Positions 35,621 through 42,728 of a stretch of DNA of 43,459 nucleotides are shown here, in pieces (position 1 is the first letter of the stretch; every line of letters starts with the position of its first letter). The stretch spans positions 1 through 43,459 of the forward strand of contig JAJQCA010000037.1 of the NCBI GenBank assembly GCA_021202985.1, written 5' to 3'. The notes below the pieces were generated by a model that did no database searches, was not told where the DNA came from, and saw only the letters and a list, made by a program, of their open reading frames with translations. The DNA comes from Alistipes sp. Its GTDB lineage: Bacteria > Bacteroidota > Bacteroidia > Bacteroidales > Rikenellaceae. A program made the translations under genes and the position numbers.

Positions 35621-36772
35621 TTATTCAACGGTTACTTTAAGCGGATTGGCAAGGGCGGCCGAGGTGTTTTCCAGATAGGTCCGGAACGATTCCACGGTGG
35701 GGAAACCCCATTTTTCCCAGCCGAAACCGGCATAATAGGTCACGGGTGTGCCGGGTGTATATTCCTTAACGGCCAGCAGGTGGTGGTAGTCGCCCGGCTG
35801 TTTCTCACCGGCCGGAACCGTATACGTGTTGATGGCCGACTCCTTCATACCGGGCATCACCACGCCCAGCCATACGTTACGCGACTGGCGGGTTGGCGGT
35901 TCGAGATAGAGGATATAGTCGTCGCCCGTGATGTACTCGTCCGAGAGGTCCCTCACCGGGAAGCCTGCCACGATGTCGGTGGGTTCGGTGAAACCGTAAT
36001 CCACCGTTATGCGGTTCATCTGCGAGCCGGCGTCGATTGAAACGGTCCTTTTTTCGGAAACGGCGGCGCCGTTCACGTCCAAATCGTCATAAACCAGCGT
36101 AAAAGTCGTGCGGAGAGGACCGTTTTCAAGCACTTCGTAATCCACGAAATTCTTGTTCTTCACCATTTCACCGTCCACGTACACTGCCGGGAAGCCGGCG
36201 CCGAGGGTCGGGCCTACCGTATAGTCGTCCATGCCTTCGCCGTGGTCGTCATGGTACTTCTTAACGCCCGCGAATTCGTCGGCGTACCACTCGTCCACGA
36301 CCAGTTTCGATGTCCTCTTATACCATGCGTCCACGCCGGTGCTGGGACCGTCCTTCGCAATCAGTGCCGGGCCGTAGGCGCGGAAAGCCACACGGTCGTT
36401 CTCCCACACGAAGTCGTCCAGGCGTTCGGGTACGAAACGGCCGTAGGTACGGGCCTCGTATTCGCAGGGTTCGCCAGCCGTAACGGTGTACTGCGCCGAA
36501 GCGTTGGCGTCCACTCCCGACTGGAACACGAGTTTACCGTCGTAAGTGAGCTGCGAGGGTACCACGTTCCCCGCGGCGTCGGTCACGATATAGGCCTGCC
36601 CGGCGGCGAGGGCCACTTTCGAGAGCTGCGACTGCGGCACCTCCACCAGTTCGGCCGAGCGGTCGAAATCCGACGGGTTCTCGACCTTTACCGTAACGGA
36701 CTTGTCACCCGACGTGCAGCCGAAAGCCATGAAGGCCGCCGCGGCTGCGGCAAAAAATATTTTGTTTTTCAT
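35621..36772 (-). CDS. DUF4861-like lipoprotein
   Basis: Function not established. The 383-residue protein has a lipobox ending AFGC (Cys19) followed by TSGDKS, so it is exported and lipid-anchored. It resembles the DUF4861 family found beside carbohydrate genes in Bacteroidetes. The mature part is all-beta, with conserved-looking motifs YGRFVPERLDDFVWENDRVAFRAYGPAL, AWYKR, YHDDHGEGMDDYTVGPTLGAG and YYAGFGWEKWG. These resemble beta-sandwich carbohydrate-active folds with acidic and His residues that could be catalytic. It sits between kduI and kdgK with gaps of about 20 bases on each side. That ties an exported protein to cytoplasmic uronate catabolism; a role in removing or binding an unsaturated uronate is only a guess. 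Confidence 0.75.
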   Translation of the reverse strand: MKNKIFFAAAAAAFMAFGCTSGDKSVTVKVENPSDFDRSAELVEVPQSQLSKVALAAGQAYIVTDAAGNVVPSQLTYDGKLVFQSGVDANASAQYTVTAGEPCEYEARTYGRFVPERLDDFVWENDRVAFRAYGPALIAKDGPSTGVDAWYKRTSKLVVDEWYADEFAGVKKYHDDHGEGMDDYTVGPTLGAGFPAVYVDGEMVKNKNFVDYEVLENGPLRTTFTLVYDDLDVNGAAVSEKRTVSIDAGSQMNRITVDYGFTEPTDIVAGFPVRDLSDEYITGDDYILYLEPPTRQSRNVWLGVVMPGMKESAINTYTVPAGEKQPGDYHHLLAVKEYTPGTPVTYYAGFGWEKWGFPTVESFRTYLENTSAALANPLKVTVE

Positions 36773-36791
36773 AATCTTATGGTTTAGGTGG

Positions 36792-37634
36792 TTACCTTAA
36801 TTTGTCTGCCGTGAATGTATCCATGTCGTCATAGTCGAGGTTCTCGCCGCACATAGCCCAGATAAAGGTATAGTTGCTCGTGCCGGCGGCCGAGTGGATC
36901 GACCATGAAGGTGAAATTACCGCCTGCTCGTTGCCCATGAAAATGTGGCGCGTCTCCTGCGGCTGGCCCATAAAGTGGCAAACGGCCTGCTGTTCGGGTA
37001 TCTTAAAATAGAAATACGCTTCCATCCTGCGGGAGTGGGTGTGCGGGGGCATGGTGTTCCACACGCTGCCCACCCGGAGTTCGGTAAGGCCCATCTGCAA
37101 CTGGCAGCAGGGCACGATCTCGCTGAGGATTATCTGGTTCAGCAGGCGTTCGTTGCTGGTGGCCGGGGAACCGAGGTCCCTAGTGCGGCGCATTTCGGGT
37201 GTTATCTGCGCGGTCGGGTACGCCTTGTGGGCGGGAGTGGAGGCGAAGTAGAACTTGGCCGGTGCCGAAGCGTCGTCGCTCGCAAACACCACGTCCCGAG
37301 CACCGCGGCCTACATAAACCGCGTCCTTATAGCCGAGCCGGTACACCGTGCCGTCCACCGTCACGGTACCCGAGTTTTCGATACATATAACCCCCAGCTC
37401 CCTGCGTTCGCAGAAATATTCCGAGCGGATAAGGTCCACGGTTTCGAGCTTCAGCGCCTCGTTTACCGGCAGTGCTCCGCCTATTATAAGGCGGTCGTTG
37501 TGGGTGTAAGTCATCAGCACGCTGTCCGCTTCGAACAGCTTCTCCACGAGGAATTCCTTGCGAAGCTGTACCGTGTCGTAATGCTTAACGTCGTCCGGGT
37601 GAGTACCCCAGCGTTCTTCGATAATCGTTTTCAT
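36792..37634 (-). CDS. kduI: 5-keto-4-deoxyuronate isomerase
   Basis: Converts 5-keto-4-deoxyuronate, formed spontaneously from the unsaturated galacturonate that GH105 releases, to 2,5-diketo-3-deoxygluconate for KduD. The 280-residue bicupin has the zinc ligands His198, His200 and Glu205 in MPPHTHSRRMEAYFYF, and His247 in SWSIHSAAGTSNY, and the family C-terminus FIWAMCGENLDYDDMD. Complete and cytoplasmic. It is the first metabolic gene after the LacI-type regulator (122-bp gap). Confidence 0.96.
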   Translation of the reverse strand: MKTIIEERWGTHPDDVKHYDTVQLRKEFLVEKLFEADSVLMTYTHNDRLIIGGALPVNEALKLETVDLIRSEYFCERRELGVICIENSGTVTVDGTVYRLGYKDAVYVGRGARDVVFASDDASAPAKFYFASTPAHKAYPTAQITPEMRRTRDLGSPATSNERLLNQIILSEIVPCCQLQMGLTELRVGSVWNTMPPHTHSRRMEAYFYFKIPEQQAVCHFMGQPQETRHIFMGNEQAVISPSWSIHSAAGTSNYTFIWAMCGENLDYDDMDTFTADKLR

Positions 37635-37756
37635 TTCTGTATGTTTTTATCGGTTTTATTTTTTTCAATTATAACCGGCACGCGGTGACCATTGATGCTT
37701 AGTGCCAGTAGAGCCACTATGTTATCCGGCAATGTACGGCACACTGCCGGAACAAC
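37635..37756. other. lacI-kduI intergenic region
   Basis: 122 bp. It contains a weak 6-bp hairpin CCGGCA/TGCCGG (37726-37750) just after the regulator stop and a one-mismatch -7 element (minus strand TATAATTG, 37666-37673) 32 bases before kduI. A separate promoter for kduI is possible but not shown. Confidence 0.35.
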
Positions 37757-38833
37757 TTAGAAACTAAGGTAGTACGGGGCGTTCTCCTTAATGAGTATAT
37801 CCAGCGGCATCAGGTTCTCCTTGTCCGGCTCCCGGCTGTAGAGCAGATACTCCCCCATCGCCTTGAGCGCGTAGTAGCCCTGCAATTCGGGCCTTTGCGA
37901 TACGAGGCTCGCCACCTTGCCCTCCATCAGTGCCTTCACGTTCGCCGGTATGGCTTCGAACCCGACCAGCTTCACATGGGCCTTCACGTCGTCCGCGATA
38001 CGGTCCATAATCTCTATAAGCTGGTAAACGCGCGAGTTGAGAACTATCCCGCCCGTTTTCCCGCCCCGCAGCCGCAGGTAGTTGTGCATTTTTTTCGTAC
38101 TGGGCAAGGGCTTGTCCGGGTCCAGTTCCAGATGGTCTATTTCGCCCTTGTACCCCGCCTTGCGCAGGCTCTCCGCGAAACCGTCGTACCGGGTCTGCAT
38201 CTGGAGCGAAATGTCCTTACGGGCGAATTTTATATGGGCAACGAAAACCCTGTCGGGCAGCCCGGTGCCGTTTACAAGCAGTTTGGCGGCCATACTGCCG
38301 CTCACCAGCGAGTCCCCGCCGAAATAGGCCAGGTTACCGCAGCCCTCGATTCCCGAATCGATATAGACGTACGGAACACCGGCCGAGTCCAGCTCGCCCG
38401 AAAGCTCCACCACCCTGGGCAGGAAGTGCGTAGCCATCAGCACCCCCGACGTTCCCTCGCCGCGGGCGGCCACAGCCGCCGCGTCGAACGATGCGGGGTC
38501 GTACTGGTCGAAGCGCGAGAAGACGACCTTAACGCCGTAGCTCTTCAGCTCGGCCGCCGCCCTCTCCATGCCTTTATATACCAACTCCCAGTAACTCCCC
38601 TCGGGATAGGTCGGCGCTATGACTGCGATAGTGAAATCTTTTCTGGATGCCAGCGAACGCGCTGCCATATTGGGCTCGTAACCGAATTGTTCGAGGACGG
38701 CTTCCACCTTCTTCTTCTTGTCCTCCGATACACGACCCCTTTCGTGGATAACCCTGTCGACAGTCCCTGCCGACACGCCTGCAAGGCGCGCTATGTCGAC
38801 TATCCTAATCTTATCCCCTCCTTCGTTGTTCAT
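37757..38833 (-). CDS. LacI-family transcriptional regulator of uronate catabolism
   Basis: DNA-binding repressor with a sugar-binding-protein-like sensor. Residues about 8-30 form the LacI helix-turn-helix (IRIVDIARLAGVSAGTVDRVIH), followed by the hinge helix (EPNMAARSLAS, about 53-63). The effector domain (about 67-355) resembles periplasmic binding protein type 1. Length 358 is normal. It heads the kduI-DUF4861-kdgK-kduD run. Its own promoter region carries two perfect palindromes flanking a consensus promoter, so autorepression, and control of the genes read from that promoter, is likely. The inducer is probably a pathway intermediate such as galacturonate or KDG, inferred from its neighbours. 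Confidence 0.92.
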   Translation of the reverse strand: MNNEGGDKIRIVDIARLAGVSAGTVDRVIHERGRVSEDKKKKVEAVLEQFGYEPNMAARSLASRKDFTIAVIAPTYPEGSYWELVYKGMERAAAELKSYGVKVVFSRFDQYDPASFDAAAVAARGEGTSGVLMATHFLPRVVELSGELDSAGVPYVYIDSGIEGCGNLAYFGGDSLVSGSMAAKLLVNGTGLPDRVFVAHIKFARKDISLQMQTRYDGFAESLRKAGYKGEIDHLELDPDKPLPSTKKMHNYLRLRGGKTGGIVLNSRVYQLIEIMDRIADDVKAHVKLVGFEAIPANVKALMEGKVASLVSQRPELQGYYALKAMGEYLLYSREPDKENLMPLDILIKENAPYYLSF

Positions 38834-38924
38834 TCAAAGGTTGCGGTTTTCAGGTTATTAATTCCGGGTTAAGACCGTTTGCGCACCCGGAGCCCGGCAC
38901 AAAAATCGACTGCGGCAGGAAAAA

Positions 38925-38940
38925 GTGTGTGCGCACACAC
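38925..38940. promoter_or_regulatory. Operator O1: perfect palindrome GTGTGTGCGCACACAC
   Basis: A 16-bp perfect palindrome, just downstream of the expected transcription start of lacI. It shares the core TGTGTGCGCACACA with O2. A central CG-containing palindrome is typical of LacI-family operators. Confidence 0.8.
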
Positions 38941-38948
38941 GGTCTGTG

Positions 38949-38978
38949 CAAAGTTAAAATATTTTATTTAACATGCAA
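38949..38978 (-). promoter_or_regulatory. Consensus Bacteroidetes promoter of the lacI-kdu operon
   Basis: On the minus strand, TTG (38978-38976), exactly 19 bases, then TAACTTTG (38956-38949): a full match to the TTG-N19-TAnnTTTG consensus. The -33 overlaps operator O2 and the expected +1 (about 38943) abuts operator O1. Confidence 0.85.
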
Positions 38979-38994
38979 TGTGTGCGCACACATT
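38977..38994. promoter_or_regulatory. Operator O2: perfect palindrome AATGTGTGCGCACACATT
   Basis: An 18-bp perfect palindrome overlapping the -33 element. Its centre is 53 bp from that of O1, about five helical turns, so both would face the same side of the DNA. It abuts the stop codon of the upstream membrane-protein gene. Confidence 0.8.
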
Positions 38995-39521
38995 TTATTT
39001 CCACATTCCATAAAAAAATTCCCGGATATTCTTCCGGCGCTCTTCGGAACGCGAATTCTCCTTTATGAATCGGGTTGAGCCGGCCTTATTTTTTCCACCC
39101 TTTTGCAGCCGGATATACCAGCCAATTTCAGCAGGTAAAATGAGCGGCGGGCCGACAAGAATATAAATCAAACCTACCGCCGCAATGTATGTCCCGTAAC
39201 CAACCACCAGACACTTGACACCAGCAGCAGGAAGGGGACAATACCCTGCAATGCGTACACCGGGTGCGGGAAGCCGTACGCAAACCAGATGGGAACGAGC
39301 AGCGCCACTAAATTTATAAACACGGCGAAGATTCCGAGGGCCTTGCAACCCAACCTGCTGTTGGCGAAATTGAGGAGAAACAGTATAAAATCGCAGGCGC
39401 TGAAAAAAATAAAAATGTGGATACCCACGAAAGTGAGCCGCCCCCATATCAGGGCCAAAGCGAAATTTACCGCCGCGGCAATGAGGGCCGTAATATTTAC
39501 ATAACTGTAAATCTTCCTCAT
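38995..39521 (-). pseudogene. Small multi-spanning membrane protein, frameshifted
   Basis: Family not recognised. The first part (ATG at 39521, MRKIYSYVNITALI) encodes four hydrophobic segments and reaches a stop at 39174 after VTGHTLRR. Another frame on the same strand continues the pattern with TYIAAVGLIYILVGPPLILPAEIGWYIR and a basic tail ending at 38995. Adding one G to the GGG (39193-39195) would join them as WWLVTG-TYIAAVGLIYI, giving one protein of about 175 residues with five membrane segments. So this is a recent frameshift or a sequencing indel. An exact -7 element (TATATTTG, 39533-39526) lies only five bases before the ATG, which would make the message nearly leaderless. Its stop touches the lacI operator O2. 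Confidence 0.65.
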
Positions 39522-39533
39522 ATTGCAAATATA

Positions 39534-39920
39534 ACCATTCGGCGATAACAATATGGGTTTACAAACATTCCGGGAATTGAGGGGAGCTATTTAATCGAGG
39601 GGCCCGGACCGACGGATGGCCGTGGGCGGGCAGTACCGGTTAAACCGGAGTCTGTAGTCCGAGCGTTGCCGGGTGGCATGGGGTGGCGGAACCATGGGGA
39701 AACAGACCTGGGGACCGGATTTTACCCGGAACGTATAGTACCGCTTATTTATGTGTACGGTCCCATACGGGGAGGGGTATGTCCTGTTGTTCACGGCATT
39801 AGAATATATGTGATGCAATACCAACCGGGAAGCCATTTTAATATGGGCGCAAATACGGCCGGGTGTTAATTGGTTTACCCCTGAAATGGGTTTGGGAAAC
39901 CCTCCCGGCGGCGGTCTTTT
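39534..39920. other. Intergenic region upstream of the membrane protein
   Basis: About 390 bp. Short open frames on both strands look spurious. A small inverted repeat GGGTTT-GGG-AAACCC (39888-39902) lies just past the stop of the 39921-40514 gene and may be a weak terminator. I see nothing else. Confidence 0.4.
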
Positions 39921-40514
39921 TCAGATATCGCTGATACGGAAAACCAGCAGGCTGGTTTCCTTGTCGATACGGTTGTAAAGCCGTTCCTCCTCGCGGCGCA
40001 CTTCGGCCGGGTATTCCGGACCGCCGCCCTCCCCTGCGTCCCGGAGAAGGGCGGTATGGCGGGCAAGCAGCGACCGGATACTCTCTATCTCGTCGGTAAA
40101 CGTCGTGTCCAGGTCGAGGTATTCGATAAGCGTCACAATGGTGGAAAACCTGTTGGATGCGACATCGAGCGAGTTGAGCAGGATAAGGCAGTCCTTCTCC
40201 GTGGCGCCGCCCTGCTGGACGGAGAGGTTTATGGTGCGGTAAAGCTGCTGGAGGTCCTCGATTCGGTGCTCGAGCAGTTCCTTTTTATCCTGCCGAACCT
40301 CCATCTGCCGGTCGAACACCCCGGGGATATAGACGGCCAGGAAGATGGTCACGATAAGGGTTGCCAGGTCGATAATGTTTATCGACTCTATCATCGGAAT
40401 ATTATAATAGTGACGGATTGCGATACCCGCCGCAATCCCGAGCAGCAGGATTGTAAGGTAGAGGAGGTATTTCAGGAACCGGTCCTTTCTCTGGGTGGGG
40501 GTAAGTTTAGCCAT
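39921..40514 (-). CDS. Two-TM protein with a coiled-coil-like cytoplasmic domain, unknown function
   Basis: Not recognised. The ATG at 40514 (MAKLTPTQRKDRFLKYLLYL) gives 197 residues. The open frame extends further upstream, but that part reads through the hairpin at 40577-40629 and is not credible as protein. Two hydrophobic segments (about 14-33 and 48-65) are followed by a soluble, charged, largely helical region (about 70-197) rich in Glu, Arg and Leu. Orientation cannot be fixed. It is downstream of the lipoprotein gene but separated from it by a strong terminator. Confidence 0.65.
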   Translation of the reverse strand: MAKLTPTQRKDRFLKYLLYLTILLLGIAAGIAIRHYYNIPMIESINIIDLATLIVTIFLAVYIPGVFDRQMEVRQDKKELLEHRIEDLQQLYRTINLSVQQGGATEKDCLILLNSLDVASNRFSTIVTLIEYLDLDTTFTDEIESIRSLLARHTALLRDAGEGGGPEYPAEVRREEERLYNRIDKETSLLVFRISDI

Positions 40515-40576
40515 CGCCGGAAAATGTAATGTTACAACCCGGCAGAGATGCAAATAAGATGCCTTGTAATACTGCG

Positions 40577-40629
40577 GGTACCTAAACGAAAGAAGGCCGC
40601 AGATTGCGGCCTTCTTTCGTTTAGGTACC
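40577..40629. terminator. Perfect 25-bp hairpin after the Asp-tagged lipoprotein gene
   Basis: Two arms of 25 bases (40577-40601 and 40605-40629) are exact inverse complements with a 3-base loop GAT. The arms carry AAAGAAGG and CCTTCTTT, so a pyrimidine stretch precedes the end on either strand. It begins 14 bases past the lipoprotein stop. The stem is unusually long and perfect for a simple terminator. Confidence 0.8.
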
Positions 40630-40643
40630 ATGTCTAACTATTG

Positions 40644-41348
40644 TTACAGATAGGTGTCCCAGCCCCAAATAATATTGGAAGGAGTGGTAGTGGTCAACTT
40701 TACCTCCTCGGTATTCTCGTCGATGACTTTGGTGATGTCATATATACGGTTCCACCCTTTTTTCAGGTCGAGGTCAAAGGTATAGGAAGCCGACCAGTCC
40801 TCGTCTTTCTCCGTTTGGGTTCCGGAAACCTTGCAATCATCGTCGGTATAAACCAACATACCCCAAACCATATCCGTGCCGTTCCATACCCGGCCGAAGG
40901 CTATATCGGAGAGATAGTTGTCTTCTTTGTCGTAAACTTCCGGGTCCACATGCGCGATATTTACATTTTTACTCACTGTAACAGCCTCATCCAACATAAA
41001 ATAATATTTTATCGGGGAGATATTAGCCGAGGAAACGGTCTCCGGCAACTCTATGACAAAACCGTTATCCCATCCGGAGGTTACCAGTTCCAATCCGCTT
41101 TGGACATCCGAGTATAAAACCGCTCTAACTTCGGCTATTTCAATGCCCGCCGGTATACCCTTGATATCGGATGCTTTTACCTCTATTTTACGTGCCGAGT
41201 CGGTTCCGTTTTGTTTTTGGTCATCATCGTCGTCATCGTCGCTGCATGCCGTGAGCGAAACGGCGCAGAGCACCATGGCTGTCATCGAGAGGACTTTGAG
41301 GGCTTTGTTAGCGAATGTCGTTGCGGTGTTGTTCGTTGAAATCTTCAT
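40644..41348 (-). CDS. Surface-type lipoprotein with poly-Asp tag, unknown function
   Basis: Family not recognised. The 234-residue protein has a long n-region, a lipobox ending SLTAC (Cys35), and then SDDDDDDD, seven consecutive aspartates. An acidic run after the lipid Cys is the Bacteroidetes signal for export to the cell surface. The remainder is predicted mostly beta, with an aromatic-rich C-terminus (IIWGWDTYL). An exact -7 element (TATATTTG) lies 76 bases upstream. The Asp run is coded by GAT/GAC repeats, a possible site of length variation. It is flanked by terminators on both sides, so it is monocistronic. Confidence 0.8.
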   Translation of the reverse strand: MKISTNNTATTFANKALKVLSMTAMVLCAVSLTACSDDDDDDDQKQNGTDSARKIEVKASDIKGIPAGIEIAEVRAVLYSDVQSGLELVTSGWDNGFVIELPETVSSANISPIKYYFMLDEAVTVSKNVNIAHVDPEVYDKEDNYLSDIAFGRVWNGTDMVWGMLVYTDDDCKVSGTQTEKDEDWSASYTFDLDLKKGWNRIYDITKVIDENTEEVKLTTTTPSNIIWGWDTYL

Positions 41349-41423
41349 CTGTTTTTAATTAATGTGAATATCGTGTTGAAACGGTCGCAGGCCCCACCCG
41401 ACCGGGCGGACGCTTACGGCATG

Positions 41424-41431
41424 CAAATATA
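41424..41431 (-). promoter_or_regulatory. Candidate -7 element of the lipoprotein gene
   Basis: Minus-strand TATATTTG, an exact TAnnTTTG, 76 bases before the ATG. No TTG lies at 19 bp. Confidence 0.4.
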
Positions 41432-41528
41432 CCATAAAAAGCCGCTGTTGAACTATTCCCGACGCGGTTATTCATAATAAAGGATTCCGGAGCGGACCGA
41501 GACTTTCAATCCGGAGGCAACTTAAAAT

Positions 41529-41561
41529 GAAGCCAGGGCCGTTTTGAGCGGCCCTGGCTTC
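41529..41561 (-). terminator. Rho-independent terminator after the AraC-type gene
   Basis: A perfect 13-bp stem GAAGCCAGGGCCG/CGGCCCTGGCTTC with a 7-base loop. On the minus strand CATTTTAAGTT follows. It lies 141 bases past the stop. Confidence 0.8.
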
Positions 41562-41702
41562 GTTCCGAGACGGAAAGCGCTATCACCTCTTTCCTCTACA
41601 ATTTACAGTTTTACAATTCTCCCACGCCTGCCAAACACTTGATATTCCGCCCCGTACGCCCATCCTTTTTCATATTTGCGGTTACGGGCCGGGCAGCATG
41701 GG

Positions 41703-42566
41703 TCAGGGCGTAGGCGGATTCTTTTCGTTCCTGCGGAAGCGGTAAGCCAGCGGCGATTGCCCGGTGTAGCGTTTGAAGAAACGGCCGAAATAGGACTGGT
41801 CGGGAAAGCGCATCCGCTCGGCGATTTTCTGCACCGGGTCGTTGGTGGTCTCCAGCATTATCTTGATTTCGAGGACCGTTTGCATGTCTATCAGCTTCTT
41901 GGCCGACAGCCGTTTAGCGTTGTGCGTGCATACGTACGAGAGGTAACGCGGGCTTATGAACAGCTTCCGGGCATAAAATTCCACGTCGCGCTGCCGGCGG
42001 CAATGGGTCTTTACCAGCGACATGAATTCGTGGAATATCTCGTCCTGCCGCCCGGTCTTCTCCGTCTGCCTGCCGAAGAACCGTTTCATCTTGTCGTGGC
42101 TTTTCCAGAAAAGGCATTGCAGCAGGTTACCCACCATCCGGGAGTTGAAAGCGTTGTCGGCTTCGGCAACCACGCACGAAACGAGGGCGGCCCATTTGTC
42201 GACGAAATCGAGACTGTCGAGATCGAGCCTTACCACGGGATGCTCCTTGATAAAACGGAAAAAGTCGGCTTCGAGTTTGAAGGTGGCTTCCTGAAATACT
42301 GAATCCGCAAGGTAGACGTAGCGGGCGCGGAAACCCTCCGTCACACTTTCCGTCGAAATTATGGAACCGGGCAGCAGTAAAAGCCCGTAGCCCGGCAGCA
42401 GGGTATATTTAAGAATATCCACGCAAACCACCGCCTCCCCGCTGTCGCAGACCATCAGCAAACCCCCGGGTATTCTCGAGGGCCTGTTGCCGAGGAATTC
42501 CGCGCCGGCCTCCCCTATCGAGAACGGTTCCGCGACCACTCCGGACAATTCTTTCCGTATTACCAT
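41703..42566 (-). CDS. AraC-family transcriptional regulator
   Basis: Transcription factor of 287 residues. The N-terminal cupin-like sensing domain (about 1-160) resembles AraC proteins of Bacteroidetes that sit beside efflux genes. The C-terminal AraC DNA-binding domain (about 180-280) has both helix-turn-helix units; the second is clear in KIAERMRFPDQSYFGRFFKRYTGQSPLAYR. No signal peptide or membrane segment. It is divergent from the RND adaptor gene across 162 bp, so it probably regulates that efflux operon. The inducer is unknown. Confidence 0.9.
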   Translation of the reverse strand: MVIRKELSGVVAEPFSIGEAGAEFLGNRPSRIPGGLLMVCDSGEAVVCVDILKYTLLPGYGLLLLPGSIISTESVTEGFRARYVYLADSVFQEATFKLEADFFRFIKEHPVVRLDLDSLDFVDKWAALVSCVVAEADNAFNSRMVGNLLQCLFWKSHDKMKRFFGRQTEKTGRQDEIFHEFMSLVKTHCRRQRDVEFYARKLFISPRYLSYVCTHNAKRLSAKKLIDMQTVLEIKIMLETTNDPVQKIAERMRFPDQSYFGRFFKRYTGQSPLAYRFRRNEKNPPTP

Positions 42567-42728
42567 CTTTTATGACTTTTCCGATTTATACCCCAAAATT
42601 ACGGTAAGATGCAGATTTTCCAACCGCCATAGCCGAAAATGAACAATTAAAGCACGTTTCTGAAAATGAACAAAAGCGCGACATCGGGTAATTTTGCCGC
42701 ATCGAAATTAAATAAGTGAGGTAACATT
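42567..42728. promoter_or_regulatory. Divergent control region of the AraC regulator and efflux operon
   Basis: 162 bp. A direct repeat GAAAATGAACAA occurs at 42635-42646 and 42662-42673 (27-bp period), the arrangement expected of an AraC-type binding site. The exact -7 element TAATTTTG (42689-42696, plus strand) follows 16 bases after the second copy and lies 33 bases before the adaptor ATG. Confidence 0.6.

Larger units (their letters stand above)
41349..41702. other. Intergenic region between AraC regulator and lipoprotein
   Basis: 354 bp containing the araC-type gene's terminator (41529-41561) and the lipoprotein promoter -7 (41424-41431). No gene seen. Confidence 0.5.

Noticed and set aside
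39591-39869. Short opposing frames before the membrane protein
   Set aside because: Mutually overlapping, low-complexity translations with no family match; treated as intergenic.
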